DNA from: Hyphomicrobiales bacterium
GTDB lineage: Bacteria; Pseudomonadota; Alphaproteobacteria; Rhizobiales; Rhizobiaceae
NCBI GenBank assembly: GCA_900468625.1
Contig: UBUL01000001.1
Location: 416,440 to 480,439, forward strand
Direction of reading: 5' to 3'
DNA length: 64,000 nucleotides
Part shown: positions 55,489 to 63,782 of the stretch, one piece after another
Layout: the number at the start of each line of letters is the position of its first letter
Position numbering within the stretch: the first letter of the stretch is position 1
Notes under the pieces: model-generated
What the model saw: the letters and a program-made list of their open reading frames with translations, nothing else
The model's database searches: none
Told to the model about the DNA's origin: nothing
Translations under genes and position numbers: made by a program

Positions 55489-56805
55489 TCACCCCTCGAG
55501 ATTGAGGCGGATCGCGACCGATCGCGCATGTGCGTCCAGCCCCTCGGAATTGGCAAGCGCGATCGCCGCCGGCCCGAGGGCGCGAAGCTGCTCCGGCCCA
55601 AGCCGCAGGATCGAGGTGCGCTTGACGAAATCGAGCACGGAAAGGCCGGAGGAGAAACGCGCCGAGCGCGCCGTCGGCAGCACATGGTTCGAGCCGCCGA
55701 CATAGTCGCCGATCACCTCCGGCGTATGACGGCCGACGAAGATCGCGCCCGCATTGCGGACACCGGCCAAAAGCGGGTCGGGATCGTCGACCGCAAGCTC
55801 CAGATGCTCGGCGGCGATGCGGTTGGCAAGCAGTATTGCCTGCTTCAGATCGGAGACCAGGATGACGGCCCCGAAATCCCGCCAGCTCGTTGCCGCGGTC
55901 TGCGAGCGGCTGAGCCGCTTCAGCTGCCGCTCGACCGCGGCTTCCACCGCCTTGCCGAATTCGGCATCGTCGGTGATCAAGATCGATTGCGCACTTTCGT
56001 CATGCTCGGCCTGCGCAAGAAGATCGGCGGCGATCCAGTCCGGATCGTTGTTCTTGTCGGCGATGACGAGCACTTCCGATGGACCGGCGATCATGTCGAT
56101 ACCGACCGTACCGAAAACCTGGCGCTTGGCTGCCGCCACATAGGCATTGCCGGGACCGGTGATCTTGTAGACCGGTTTGATCGTCGCCGTGCCATAGGCG
56201 AGTGCGGCGATCGCCTGCGCGCCGCCGATGCGGTAGATTTCCTCGACGCCGGCCATGCGCGCCGCCGCAAGCACGGCCGGATTGACGGCGCCGCCCGTTG
56301 CCGGCACGACGATGACGATACGCTCGACGCCGGCGACCTTGGCCGGAACGGCATTCATCAGCACCGAACTCGGATAACTCGCCGTGCCGCCGGGCACATA
56401 GAGGCCGACGGCCTCGATCGCCGTCCAGCGAGACCCCAGGCCGACGCCCAGATCGTCTTCATAGATATCGTCCTTCGGCAGCTGCCGGCGGTGATGCGAT
56501 TCGATGCGGGTGGCGGCGACCTTCAGCGCGCCAAGCACTTCGGCCGGAACAGCCTCGATCGCCGCATCGATCTCGGCTTCGCCGACGCGCATCGGTGTCG
56601 TGGCGAAATCGACGCCGTCGAACTTTTTGGAATAGTCCGCAAGGGCGGCATCGCCGCGCGCCCGCACATCCTCGATGATGCCGCGCACGACGGTATTCAC
56701 ATCCTCGGACACTTCCCGCTTGGTCGTCAGGAATGCGGCGAACTGCTGCTCGAACCCTTCCGACGCCTGATCCAGCCAGATAGCCAAACTGATATTCCCT
56801 TCCAT
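55489..56805 (-). CDS. hisD: Histidinol dehydrogenase
   Basis: 438 residues. Catalyses the last two oxidations of histidine biosynthesis, from histidinol to histidine, with zinc and NAD. YVPGGTASYPSSVLMNAVPAKVAGV, IDMIAGPSEVLVIADK, LLAQAEHDESAQSIL (metal ligands) and GDYVGGSNHVLPTARSARFSSGLSVLDFVKR in parts are invariant family stretches. Start ATG at 56805 (MEGNISLAIWL). It stands apart from other his genes, as usual in rhizobia. Confidence 0.96.
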   Translation of the reverse strand: MEGNISLAIWLDQASEGFEQQFAAFLTTKREVSEDVNTVVRGIIEDVRARGDAALADYSKKFDGVDFATTPMRVGEAEIDAAIEAVPAEVLGALKVAATRIESHHRRQLPKDDIYEDDLGVGLGSRWTAIEAVGLYVPGGTASYPSSVLMNAVPAKVAGVERIVIVVPATGGAVNPAVLAAARMAGVEEIYRIGGAQAIAALAYGTATIKPVYKITGPGNAYVAAAKRQVFGTVGIDMIAGPSEVLVIADKNNDPDWIAADLLAQAEHDESAQSILITDDAEFGKAVEAAVERQLKRLSRSQTAATSWRDFGAVILVSDLKQAILLANRIAAEHLELAVDDPDPLLAGVRNAGAIFVGRHTPEVIGDYVGGSNHVLPTARSARFSSGLSVLDFVKRTSILRLGPEQLRALGPAAIALANSEGLDAHARSVAIRLNLEG

Positions 56806-56846
56806 CGAGACCGCCTGCAGCGGCCGTATCCAAAACCCTTATAAGC

Positions 56847-57290
56847 CTACTCGCCGGCGTCGGGATGACGAGGCTTGTGCGTCGTTTCCCATGCACCGCC
56901 GATATCCGCGAGCTGGGCCTCGATGCATTCGACATCGAGCACGATCGTGGCGTTGGCGGCAAGGGCAAGCTCGACCGTGCCGTCCGGCCCCTCGCCCTTC
57001 CGTTCGAAGCGGATCGCGAGCAGCGACAGCACCTCGTCGCGCTTGCGCCGGTCGATGCCGTTGGAGCGCACGGCCTTGACGCGCTTGAACACCAGCGCGG
57101 AACGATGGCGTTCGTAAGGCTTGCGGCGCCGATCGGACCGCTCCCAGACAAAGCGATTGGCCGCAAGCGAAAACTGCTCCTGCTTCGGGGCAAAGGACAT
57201 GTCGCCGACCTTGAAGACGCTATCCTGCATGTAAGCGGAGATGACATCCAGGTCCTCGGCGTCGAGTGCCATTAGCTTGAGATCGCTCAT
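56847..57290 (-). CDS. DUF2948 family protein
   Basis: 147 residues. LKLMALDAEDLDVISAYMQDSVFKVGDMSF is the family opening and RFVWE with KPYERHRSALVF follow. It is found next to hisD and murA in many alphaproteobacteria. Function unknown. The start at 57290 (MSDLKL) was preferred over 57332. The gap to hisD is 41 bp. Confidence 0.9.
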   Translation of the reverse strand: MSDLKLMALDAEDLDVISAYMQDSVFKVGDMSFAPKQEQFSLAANRFVWERSDRRRKPYERHRSALVFKRVKAVRSNGIDRRKRDEVLSLLAIRFERKGEGPDGTVELALAANATIVLDVECIEAQLADIGGAWETTHKPRHPDAGE

Positions 57291-57455
57291 TCGTCCTTTG
57301 TCCCCGATTGCGCCGGTCAAACGCCGCGGCAAAACATCATTGCCGACGTTTCTTCATTGTGGACATAGGATGCGGGCGCAAAAGACGCAACTGGAGAAAG
57401 CGGGCTTGCCCGCTCTCTCCGCGTCATCGGACGGAATTAGGACATGTCGGGCAAA

Positions 57456-57479
57456 CTCTGTCGCGGTTTTGCGACAGAG
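57456..57479 (-). terminator. Terminator of murA
   Basis: CTCTGTCGC/GCGACAGAG, a 9-bp perfect stem with a 6-nt loop eight bases past the murA stop; TTT follows on the minus strand. It separates murA from the DUF2948–hisD unit. Confidence 0.75.
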
Positions 57480-57486
57480 GCAGGCC

Positions 57487-58779
57487 TCAGTCACTGATGC
57501 GCTCGACCACGGCGCCGCAGCGTGTCAGCTTGTCTTCCAGCCGCTCGAAGCCACGATCCAGATGATAGATGCGAGACACCACCGTCTCGCCTTCTGCGGC
57601 AAGGCCGGCAATGACGAGTGAGACGGAAGCGCGAAGGTCGGTCGCCATGACAGGCGCCCCCTTCAGCTTCTCGACGCCTTCGATGCGGGCCGTCTGGCCG
57701 GAAAGCGAAATCTTGGCGCCGAGGCGGGCCAGCTCCTGCACATGCATGAAGCGGTTTTCGAAAATGGTCTCGGTGATGTGCGAGACGCCCGAAGAACGGG
57801 TCATCAGCGCCATGAACTGCGCCTGCAGGTCGGTCGGGAAGCCGGGGAACGGATCGGTGACGACGTCGACCGGCTGGATGCCGCCCCCATTGCGCATGAC
57901 GCGGATGCCGTTATTGGTCGGCGAAACCATAGCGCCGGCACGGCGCAGGCTCTCGAGCGCGGTGTCGAGCAGCGCGACATCGGTATTTTCCAGCGTGACA
58001 TCGCCGCCGGCCATGGCGACCGCCATGGCATAGGTGCCGGTCTCGATACGGTCGGGCAGCACGCGATGGCGCGCGCCGGAGAGGGAGGTGACACCCTCGA
58101 TGGTGATCGTGCTGGTACCGGCGCCGGAAATCTTGGCGCCCATGGCGATCAGGCAGTTGGCAAGATCGACGATCTCGGGCTCGCGAGCGGCATTGCCGAT
58201 GACGGTGGTGCCGCGGGCAAGCGTGGCGGCCATCATCAGCACATGCGTCGCGCCGACGGAAACCTTGGGGAAGACATAGCGGGCGCCGATGAGCCCGCCC
58301 TTCGGCGCGGTGGCGTTGATATAGCCGGCGTCGATTTCCATTGTGGCGCCGAGCGCCTGCAGGCCTTCGATGAAGAGATCGACCGGCCGCGTGCCGATGG
58401 CGCAGCCGCCCGGCAGCGAGACGCGCGCCTGACCCTCGCGGGCGAGCAGCGGCCCGATGACCCAGAAGCTCGCGCGCATCTTGGCGACCAGCTCATAAGG
58501 TGCTGTAGTATCGACGATGGTGCGGCAGGTGAAATGGATGGTGCGGGAATAGCCGTCTTCCTGGCGCTCGCGCCGGCCGTTGACGGCGACATCGACGCCG
58601 TGATTGCCGAGAATGCGCATGAGCAGCTCGACATCGGCCAGATGCGGCACGTTTTCAAGCGTCAGGGTATCGCTGGTCAGAAGCGAGGCGATCATCAGCG
58701 GCAGGGCGGCATTCTTGGCGCCGGAGATCGGAATGATACCGTTGAGCTCATTGCCGCCGACAATCCTGATACGATCCAT
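57487..58779 (-). CDS. murA: UDP-N-acetylglucosamine 1-carboxyvinyltransferase
   Basis: 430 residues, first committed enzyme of peptidoglycan synthesis. [20 protein letters not shown] opens the fold; [20 protein letters not shown] loop carries the active-site Cys126, so the enzyme should be fosfomycin-sensitive; [13 protein letters not shown] and [10 protein letters not shown] are further invariant stretches. It has its own terminator. Confidence 0.97.
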   Translation of the reverse strand: MDRIRIVGGNELNGIIPISGAKNAALPLMIASLLTSDTLTLENVPHLADVELLMRILGNHGVDVAVNGRRERQEDGYSRTIHFTCRTIVDTTAPYELVAKMRASFWVIGPLLAREGQARVSLPGGCAIGTRPVDLFIEGLQALGATMEIDAGYINATAPKGGLIGARYVFPKVSVGATHVLMMAATLARGTTVIGNAAREPEIVDLANCLIAMGAKISGAGTSTITIEGVTSLSGARHRVLPDRIETGTYAMAVAMAGGDVTLENTDVALLDTALESLRRAGAMVSPTNNGIRVMRNGGGIQPVDVVTDPFPGFPTDLQAQFMALMTRSSGVSHITETIFENRFMHVQELARLGAKISLSGQTARIEGVEKLKGAPVMATDLRASVSLVIAGLAAEGETVVSRIYHLDRGFERLEDKLTRCGAVVERISD

Positions 58780-58921
58780 ATAAGCAATACGGGCGAGGCC
58801 CGCCTTTCCTGAAGTTCCGAACGCCCAAGTTTTACGCGCCTGATTTCGGGCACTTGGTAAAAGGCGCTCTTTAGACGAAATAGATTAACGCATCAATTCG
58901 TTTGATGATGGGCGACATCAA

Positions 58922-59206
58922 TCATCGCGATTCGTCCCTTTTTGCGGCGGCATCCGCGCTATCCACAGGCTTTGCGGCCGGCAATCCATCGGTTTCGTCG
59001 GCCTGGCCTGCCCGCCGCGCCCGCACCTGCTGCTTGCGCCGAGAGAGATTCTCGCGCAGCTTCTGCGCCGCGCGCTCGCGGCGCCGATCCGCTTCCGTAA
59101 CCTGTTTGCTTCCCACGGGCTCGCCGGCCCCGTCACCGACCCCACTGGGCGCCGAACCTCCCTGCAAAGCCCGCCCATCATCGATTTTCGTCTTGTCCGC
59201 ACCCAT
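58922..59206 (-). CDS. Small basic/charged hypothetical protein
   Basis: 94 residues, highly charged, with a predicted helix EADRRRERAAQKLRENLSRRKQQVRARR between disordered ends. No motif recognised. The start at 59206 has GAGGAA just upstream. It lies between murA and tRNA-Thr on the minus strand and is the last chromosomal gene before the island. Similar charged small proteins sit near murA in other rhizobia, by general recollection. Confidence 0.65.
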   Translation of the reverse strand: MGADKTKIDDGRALQGGSAPSGVGDGAGEPVGSKQVTEADRRRERAAQKLRENLSRRKQQVRARRAGQADETDGLPAAKPVDSADAAAKRDESR

Positions 59207-59361
59207 ATCTTCCTCATAGCGGAAAACCTTGAGTGTCAAAAGACCGACACATTTTTTCCAGCTATCTTTCAAAGAACTTGCAATTTGCGGCTTGCACTCC
59301 GCCCCGACCTATGGCAATAGCCGCCTCGCCCAATACGGCGCATCACACTGCGCCACGGAAT

Positions 59362-59436
59362 GCTGCTATAGCTCAGGGGTAGAGCACTCCCTTGGTAAGG
59401 GAGAGGCCGAGAGTTCAAATCTCTCTAGCAGCACCA
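59362..59436 (+). tRNA. tRNA-Thr (anticodon GGT); integration site of the island
   Basis: 75 nt. Acceptor GCTGCTA/TAGCAGC, D-arm GCTC..GAGC, anticodon stem CTCCC/GGGAG with loop TTGGTAA (GGT), T-arm GAGAG/CTCTC with TTCAAAT, and an encoded CCA. The gene is intact. An integrase gene begins 86 bp downstream, so its 3' end is the likely attachment core. Confidence 0.97.
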
Positions 59437-59521
59437 GCCCATCCCCTGGAAATCGTTCATTTTCTGAGCTTTAAGGCTTTTTCAACCGCCGTTTTGGTAC
59501 ACAAGAGCGGTACACAAGCCA

Positions 59522-61261
59522 ATGGTTTTGAGAATGGCCCGGCCCATCAAGCGCGGTGGAATCTACTGGCTCCGCAAGCGAGTTCCTGACGATCTGCAAC
59601 CGCTCCTCGGCAAGCGCGAAGAGAAATTCAGTCTCAAGACCCGCGATCCCGCCGAAGCCAAGATTCTGTTTGTCAAGGCAGCGGCGGAGATCGAAGAGCG
59701 CTGGTCGAACCTTCGCCGCGGGCAGACATCGCTCACTCCAAAACAAGCTTGGGCCGTCGCCGGCGAAATCTACAGGGAATTTGTCGCAGCCCACGAAGAC
59801 GATCCGCGCGGCACTCTGTCGGAACTGCTTCTGGCGAGGAGAGTCGTGAAGCCAAGCAGCATAAAGCTCAAGATCAGGACTGCTGGCAGTAATCCGGACA
59901 TGGCAAAAGCCATGCTGGAAAAGATGCGCGCCCGCGCCGTCACCCCCGCTGAGATCAAAATCTACCTTGATCGGCGTGGGTGGGTTCTCGACGCCGAGAG
60001 CATGGCCCGCCTCACCAAGGCCGTCCGAGAATCGATGCTGCAGGGCCGTGAACAGGTGGAGCGCTATAGACAGGGCGACTACCGGGCAGACCCTGCAGCC
60101 GAAAGGTTTCCGAAGATGGAACCTCAACTCGTGACAAAGAATGACGCCGCGGTGTCCTCCACTACCCTGTCGAAGGCAATTGCCGGGTGGGTCAAGGAAA
60201 AGACGCGGAAGGATGGAGACTGGGTTGAGTCCAGCGCGAAATCGAACGAACTGTGGGCATCGCGGTTCAAGGAACTCGTCGGCGACAAGCCCTTAAAGGA
60301 TTGCTCGAAGGGGGATGCCAGAGCCTTCAAAGAAGCCGTCATGTCCCTGCCGCCGAACTTCGCGCAGAAGGAAGGCTTCAAGGGATTAAGCTTCACGAAG
60401 GCGGTCGAGAAGGCGAAGACTGTTCCTGTCGAACGGATGTCCGACAGAAACGTGAACAAGATTCTGGGCTTCGTTCGGGCGTTCTGGAACTGGGCCGAGG
60501 GCCAGTACGACGATGTTCCGTCCAACCCGTTCGGGCGGATGAATCTCCGCGTGAAGTCGAAGGCGAGGGACGAGCGCCTCCCCTTCTCATCCAAGCAGTT
60601 GCAGATGATTTTCAACGCCCCGCTGTTCACGGGTTGCAAATCGCCGACGTCTTGGCTTGTGGCCGGCAAGCACATCCCGTTCGACCAAGGAATTTACTGG
60701 GTGCCGCTGATCGGCCTCTTCACCGGTGCACGCGCCGGGGAGATCATTCAGCTACTGGTCGATGACGTCAAAGAAGAAGGCGGCATCCTCTATCTTAATG
60801 TCACCGACGATGGCGAGGATCAGTCTGTCAAAACGGACACCTCGATCCGAACAATCCCCGTCCATCCAATGCTCAAAAAGCTAGGCTTCGAAAAGTTCGT
60901 TGCTACGCAGCGGAAGAAGCGCGGGCGTCTCTTTCCGGACTTCCCAAAGGCGGCAGACGGGTACTATTCGACAGCCTACTCGCCGCGCTTCAACCGCTTC
61001 CTGAAGGATATCGAGGTGAAGACGCCGAAGCACACCTTTCATAGCTTCCGGCACTCCTTCGAAGACGGCTGCAAGAACAGCCGGATTCCCTTGGAATTCA
61101 TCAACGCACTCCAAGGACACTCTGACGGCGGTATGGCTGCGAGGTATGGGACGGGCATTGTCCGGCTCCGCCTTCTCGATGAGGAGATGCAGAAGCTCCA
61201 TTATGAGGGCGTGGACTTCTCGAAATTGATAGCCGCCAGACGCAAGGTTCTAGATTTATGA
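59522..61261 (+). CDS. Tyrosine recombinase (integrase) of the island
   Basis: 579 residues. The N-terminal segment ARPIKRGGIYWLRKRVPDDLQPLLGKREEKFSLKTRDPAEA in parts resembles the DUF6538-type head of proteobacterial integrases; a core-binding region spans about 215–335; the catalytic domain has Arg404 (GLFTGARAGE), His507 and Arg510 (HSFRH), His533 (LQGHSD) and Tyr542 (ARYGTG). All catalytic residues are present, so the enzyme should be active. It recombines the island at tRNA-Thr. MARPIKR (59534) is an alternative start. Confidence 0.93.
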   Translation: MVLRMARPIKRGGIYWLRKRVPDDLQPLLGKREEKFSLKTRDPAEAKILFVKAAAEIEERWSNLRRGQTSLTPKQAWAVAGEIYREFVAAHEDDPRGTLSELLLARRVVKPSSIKLKIRTAGSNPDMAKAMLEKMRARAVTPAEIKIYLDRRGWVLDAESMARLTKAVRESMLQGREQVERYRQGDYRADPAAERFPKMEPQLVTKNDAAVSSTTLSKAIAGWVKEKTRKDGDWVESSAKSNELWASRFKELVGDKPLKDCSKGDARAFKEAVMSLPPNFAQKEGFKGLSFTKAVEKAKTVPVERMSDRNVNKILGFVRAFWNWAEGQYDDVPSNPFGRMNLRVKSKARDERLPFSSKQLQMIFNAPLFTGCKSPTSWLVAGKHIPFDQGIYWVPLIGLFTGARAGEIIQLLVDDVKEEGGILYLNVTDDGEDQSVKTDTSIRTIPVHPMLKKLGFEKFVATQRKKRGRLFPDFPKAADGYYSTAYSPRFNRFLKDIEVKTPKHTFHSFRHSFEDGCKNSRIPLEFINALQGHSDGGMAARYGTGIVRLRLLDEEMQKLHYEGVDFSKLIAARRKVLDL

Positions 61262-61566
61262 ATTGGACACGGGGATTATTGCGACTTTGGATGGTGGCGA
61301 CCGCAAGCTGGATTACCGTAGTGGTGATATCCACGGATTTCGTGGCAAAAGTATCCGACCCGACAGGGTACTACACGACGAACAATCGGTTCCGGTTGGA
61401 TCAGGCAAAGGAGGCTGGATACAGCGAACAAGAGATCAGTGAATATCTAACGAGGCAAGCCCTTACGGATTTCCTGCGGACCGGCCTGCTTCCGCCAGTC
61501 GGCGCTCTTGTGCTGGGCATTGGGGCTGCATGGGTTTGGCGAGGGTTTAAACAGAGGTCGGAGTAG
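61258..61566 (+). CDS. Small membrane protein coupled to the integrase
   Basis: 102 residues with two TM segments (about 8–28, LWMVATASWITVVVIS; about 75–94, LLPPVGALVLGIGAAWVW) and a soluble part between them (YYTTNNRFRLDQAKEAGYSEQEISEYLTRQ). It overlaps the integrase stop by 4 bp (ATGA), so the two are translated together. No family recognised. A role in excision control or as a membrane effector cannot be inferred. Confidence 0.7.
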   Translation: MNWTRGLLRLWMVATASWITVVVISTDFVAKVSDPTGYYTTNNRFRLDQAKEAGYSEQEISEYLTRQALTDFLRTGLLPPVGALVLGIGAAWVWRGFKQRSE

Positions 61567-61603
61567 ACAATCCCATGGCCAAATCCCGGCAAGCAAATGG
61601 CAT

Positions 61604-62126
61604 TCACGCAGAAGATTTATACCACCTAATGAACTCATCGCTGATGCCTTTCGCATCCGCTCGTAGCCTGATCGCAGCTTCATAAGAATTTGCTCGCTCA
61701 AGGACAAAGCGGCCTCGCTCGAACCTGTCCTGCGAAACGGCACGCCAAGGGTCCAGGTCGCTGTCGCGTACGGCTGGGCCTCGACCACGACCAGCAGCAT
61801 AGTCGTCAAAGTGCTCGATCATATCACGGATCGCCTTCAGGCCATTCTGACCATTCATCTCAAAATTCGCATCGAACGTCTTCACGATTGCGATTGTTGC
61901 GTCTCTGACCGTATCCAGTTTTGCCAACGTCTTTACCGTGGTCCGATATAGCCAGAGGCGGATGATGAAGTTCTCCCAAAAAATATTCGGTCTCTAGGTT
62001 GATGATGGCTTCGCCTGTCTGTTGGTCTAGGCCTCGCCAAGAGAGTACGAGCATGTTCCATGCGTGGGTGTGACGCGGCTTGTAGTAGTCCCAGATGAGA
62101 GCCTGTTCTTCCCGTGTATTCGACAT
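61604..62126 (-). pseudogene. Small island gene with a one-base frameshift at an A6 run
   Basis: The frame starting at 62126 (MSNTREEQALIWDYYKPRHTHAWN) and the frame ending at 61604 (KLDTVRDATIAIVKTFDANF..ISDEFIRWYKSSA) join into one open 173-residue protein if one base is removed from the A6 run at 61978–61983 (T6 on the coding strand). The join then reads LETEYFWENFIIRLWLYRT without a stop. As given, the first frame ends at 61860 after 88 residues, and the second would need a TTG start at 61927. Sequencing error, natural decay and programmed slippage are all possible. No family recognised. Confidence 0.6.
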
Positions 62127-62149
62127 GCGATTTCGCCATCCCTGATGGG

Positions 62150-63109
62150 CTATTGCGCTTGGCTGTCCTCGTCATCTTCCTCGTCCTCAGGATAGCCAGG
62201 GTGGCTATCCCAGCCGCACTCCGCGCAGGACTCGAAGTAGGCCCCCTCGGGTACAATGGCTATGTCGAAAAATGTCCGCAAATTTCGGGAAGCACATCGC
62301 GGACACTGGTCTGTCCGATCATGGCGCTCTCGACTGAGTAGGCGCATGTAGTGCTTTACAATCGCATCCACAGCATCCAGCGCTACCAGCGAAGAAGTCT
62401 TGTTCGCATTCCGATGGTGAGTAAGCCAGTTCACCAGAGGCCATGCCTTCTCGACGACCGCCCTCATGTAGTTCCGAAGTTCGTCGTTCCTCTCGCCGGG
62501 GCATAGCTTGCTGGTCAGCAGGCGGTTCCAGCCCACAACATCCGCGTCCTTCGGCCTCTCAGCCTCGCCCTCAAACTCTACTCTCCTTCTCACGGCACCA
62601 ACCAGCGAGATCAGGCATTCGCGGAGCTGCATTCCGACGGATTGAAAATCGACGGCCTCAATTGCCCTCTCAAGCAGTTTTGCCGCCTGCACTTGGCGTC
62701 GGACTACTTCGTCGAATGGCGAGGATTCGCCGTCACCATCCTTCTCAGATCGGCTCATCATCCGCATCATGAGCCCTATGTGAAACGACAGGGTGTAGTC
62801 GAGACTTGGGAAATGTCTTTGAGAATAGAGGTTGGTAGGGTTTGTAATGACCCACCAACGGTCTTTGTCCGTATTAACATCCCAAATTTCGTACGCGTCA
62901 CCTAGCACGTATTCGGTCTTCACCCGCTCCACGTTCAGCACCGATTCTTCGCCCCGAGTCTGGCCTTCGACATAGTCGGCAATGTCCCGCTCGGCGTAGA
63001 AGTCGCGCTCCGGACTGTATCGGCCAAGTTGGTCGGCCGGCAGCGGGTGGTCAGGCGGAAGAACGCAATCGTCACTGTCCAGCTTGTTGTGCTCTGGCTT
63101 ATCGTTCAT
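62150..63109 (-). CDS. Unrecognised protein with C-terminal zinc ribbon
   Basis: 319 residues from the ATG at 63109, overlapping the HEPN gene by 11 bp. An N-terminal region has YEIWDVNTDKDRWWVITNPTNLYSQRHFPSLDYTLSFHIGLMMRMMSR in parts; the middle (about 135–260) is helical (LRECLISLVGAVRRR; MRAVVEKAWPLVNWLTHHRNANKTSSLVALDAVDAIVKHYM); the C-terminus has a zinc ribbon with Cys269/Cys272 and Cys295/Cys298, then a very acidic tail. Its function is unknown; the coupling suggests it acts with the HEPN protein. Confidence 0.75.
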   Translation of the reverse strand: MNDKPEHNKLDSDDCVLPPDHPLPADQLGRYSPERDFYAERDIADYVEGQTRGEESVLNVERVKTEYVLGDAYEIWDVNTDKDRWWVITNPTNLYSQRHFPSLDYTLSFHIGLMMRMMSRSEKDGDGESSPFDEVVRRQVQAAKLLERAIEAVDFQSVGMQLRECLISLVGAVRRRVEFEGEAERPKDADVVGWNRLLTSKLCPGERNDELRNYMRAVVEKAWPLVNWLTHHRNANKTSSLVALDAVDAIVKHYMRLLSRERHDRTDQCPRCASRNLRTFFDIAIVPEGAYFESCAECGWDSHPGYPEDEEDDEDSQAQ

Positions 63110-63782
63110 CGGCCATGCCTGCCGCGACTGGCTGAGCACCGACACGATATCCTTTAGTGACAATTTGATTTTCGACGGCATCGCCGAAGGAGCGCATCAG
63201 TGCAATGGTTCTATCCGCGATGTCATCGAGGTCTTTCACCGCCACGAAGGTGTTTTCACCGTGAGCTATCTCATTTCTGCGTTTCAACAGTAGAATGTCC
63301 AAGAACGTATCTGAATCAGAGAATTCCTCAGTGGGAATTCCACAGACAATACAGATGTCTGAGAGGACGTTATAGTTCAAGTTCGCCTTTGTATTTATCA
63401 GATCAGTGTTCGTCTTTGAGAAGCGTTTCTCCGCAGAAAAAAGGATTTCGTCCACCAGAGCGCAGCGATCCTTGAGGCTGGTCTTGGAGATCGATAAAGA
63501 TTCTAGGCGGGGGAGGAAATAATTTCGTAGAAATTGCGAGTTTAGTTCTGAATATCGAAACCTCCTCCTTGCGATGAATTCCATGTACTTCATCGCCGAA
63601 AATTTTACATAGCCTTCCCAGTGAGCGTAGCAGATCGTAACCAGCGCTCTGAGGAGCACCGTTTGAAGCGTTCGATCTGCCCGCTGGACCGCCGACTTGA
63701 GATCAGAAATCTCCCTCAAGCGCCACGTTCGGTCCTGAGTGATTTGGTCACTGAATTCGTCCTCGGTGAAAGCCTTGCTCAT
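63099..63782 (-). CDS. HEPN-domain RNase-like protein (MAE_28990/MAE_18760-like)
   Basis: 227 residues, mostly helical. The HEPN motif RxxxxH is Arg169–His174 in KRRNEIAHGE, the usual catalytic set for metal-independent RNases of this fold. The N-terminal part (RLREISDLKSAVQRADRTLQTVLLRALVTICYAHWEGYVKFSAMKYMEFI in parts) matches the MAE_28990/MAE_18760 HEPN-like family as I know it. Such proteins occur in defence islands. Its ATG overlaps the stop of the upstream gene (ATGA). Not a housekeeping gene. Confidence 0.82.
   Translation of the reverse strand: MSKAFTEDEFSDQITQDRTWRLREISDLKSAVQRADRTLQTVLLRALVTICYAHWEGYVKFSAMKYMEFIARRRFRYSELNSQFLRNYFLPRLESLSISKTSLKDRCALVDEILFSAEKRFSKTNTDLINTKANLNYNVLSDICIVCGIPTEEFSDSDTFLDILLLKRRNEIAHGENTFVAVKDLDDIADRTIALMRSFGDAVENQIVTKGYRVGAQPVAAGMADER

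Noticed and set aside
55123..56844. 573-residue plus-strand frame opposite hisD
   Set aside because: Antisense to hisD and UPF0262, with shadow composition (RIADRHRD-type).
59437..59521. Second copy of the tRNA-Thr 3' end inside the window
   Set aside because: I looked for a repeat of the T-arm and acceptor sequence downstream of the integrase up to 64000 and saw none, so the island's right end is not included.
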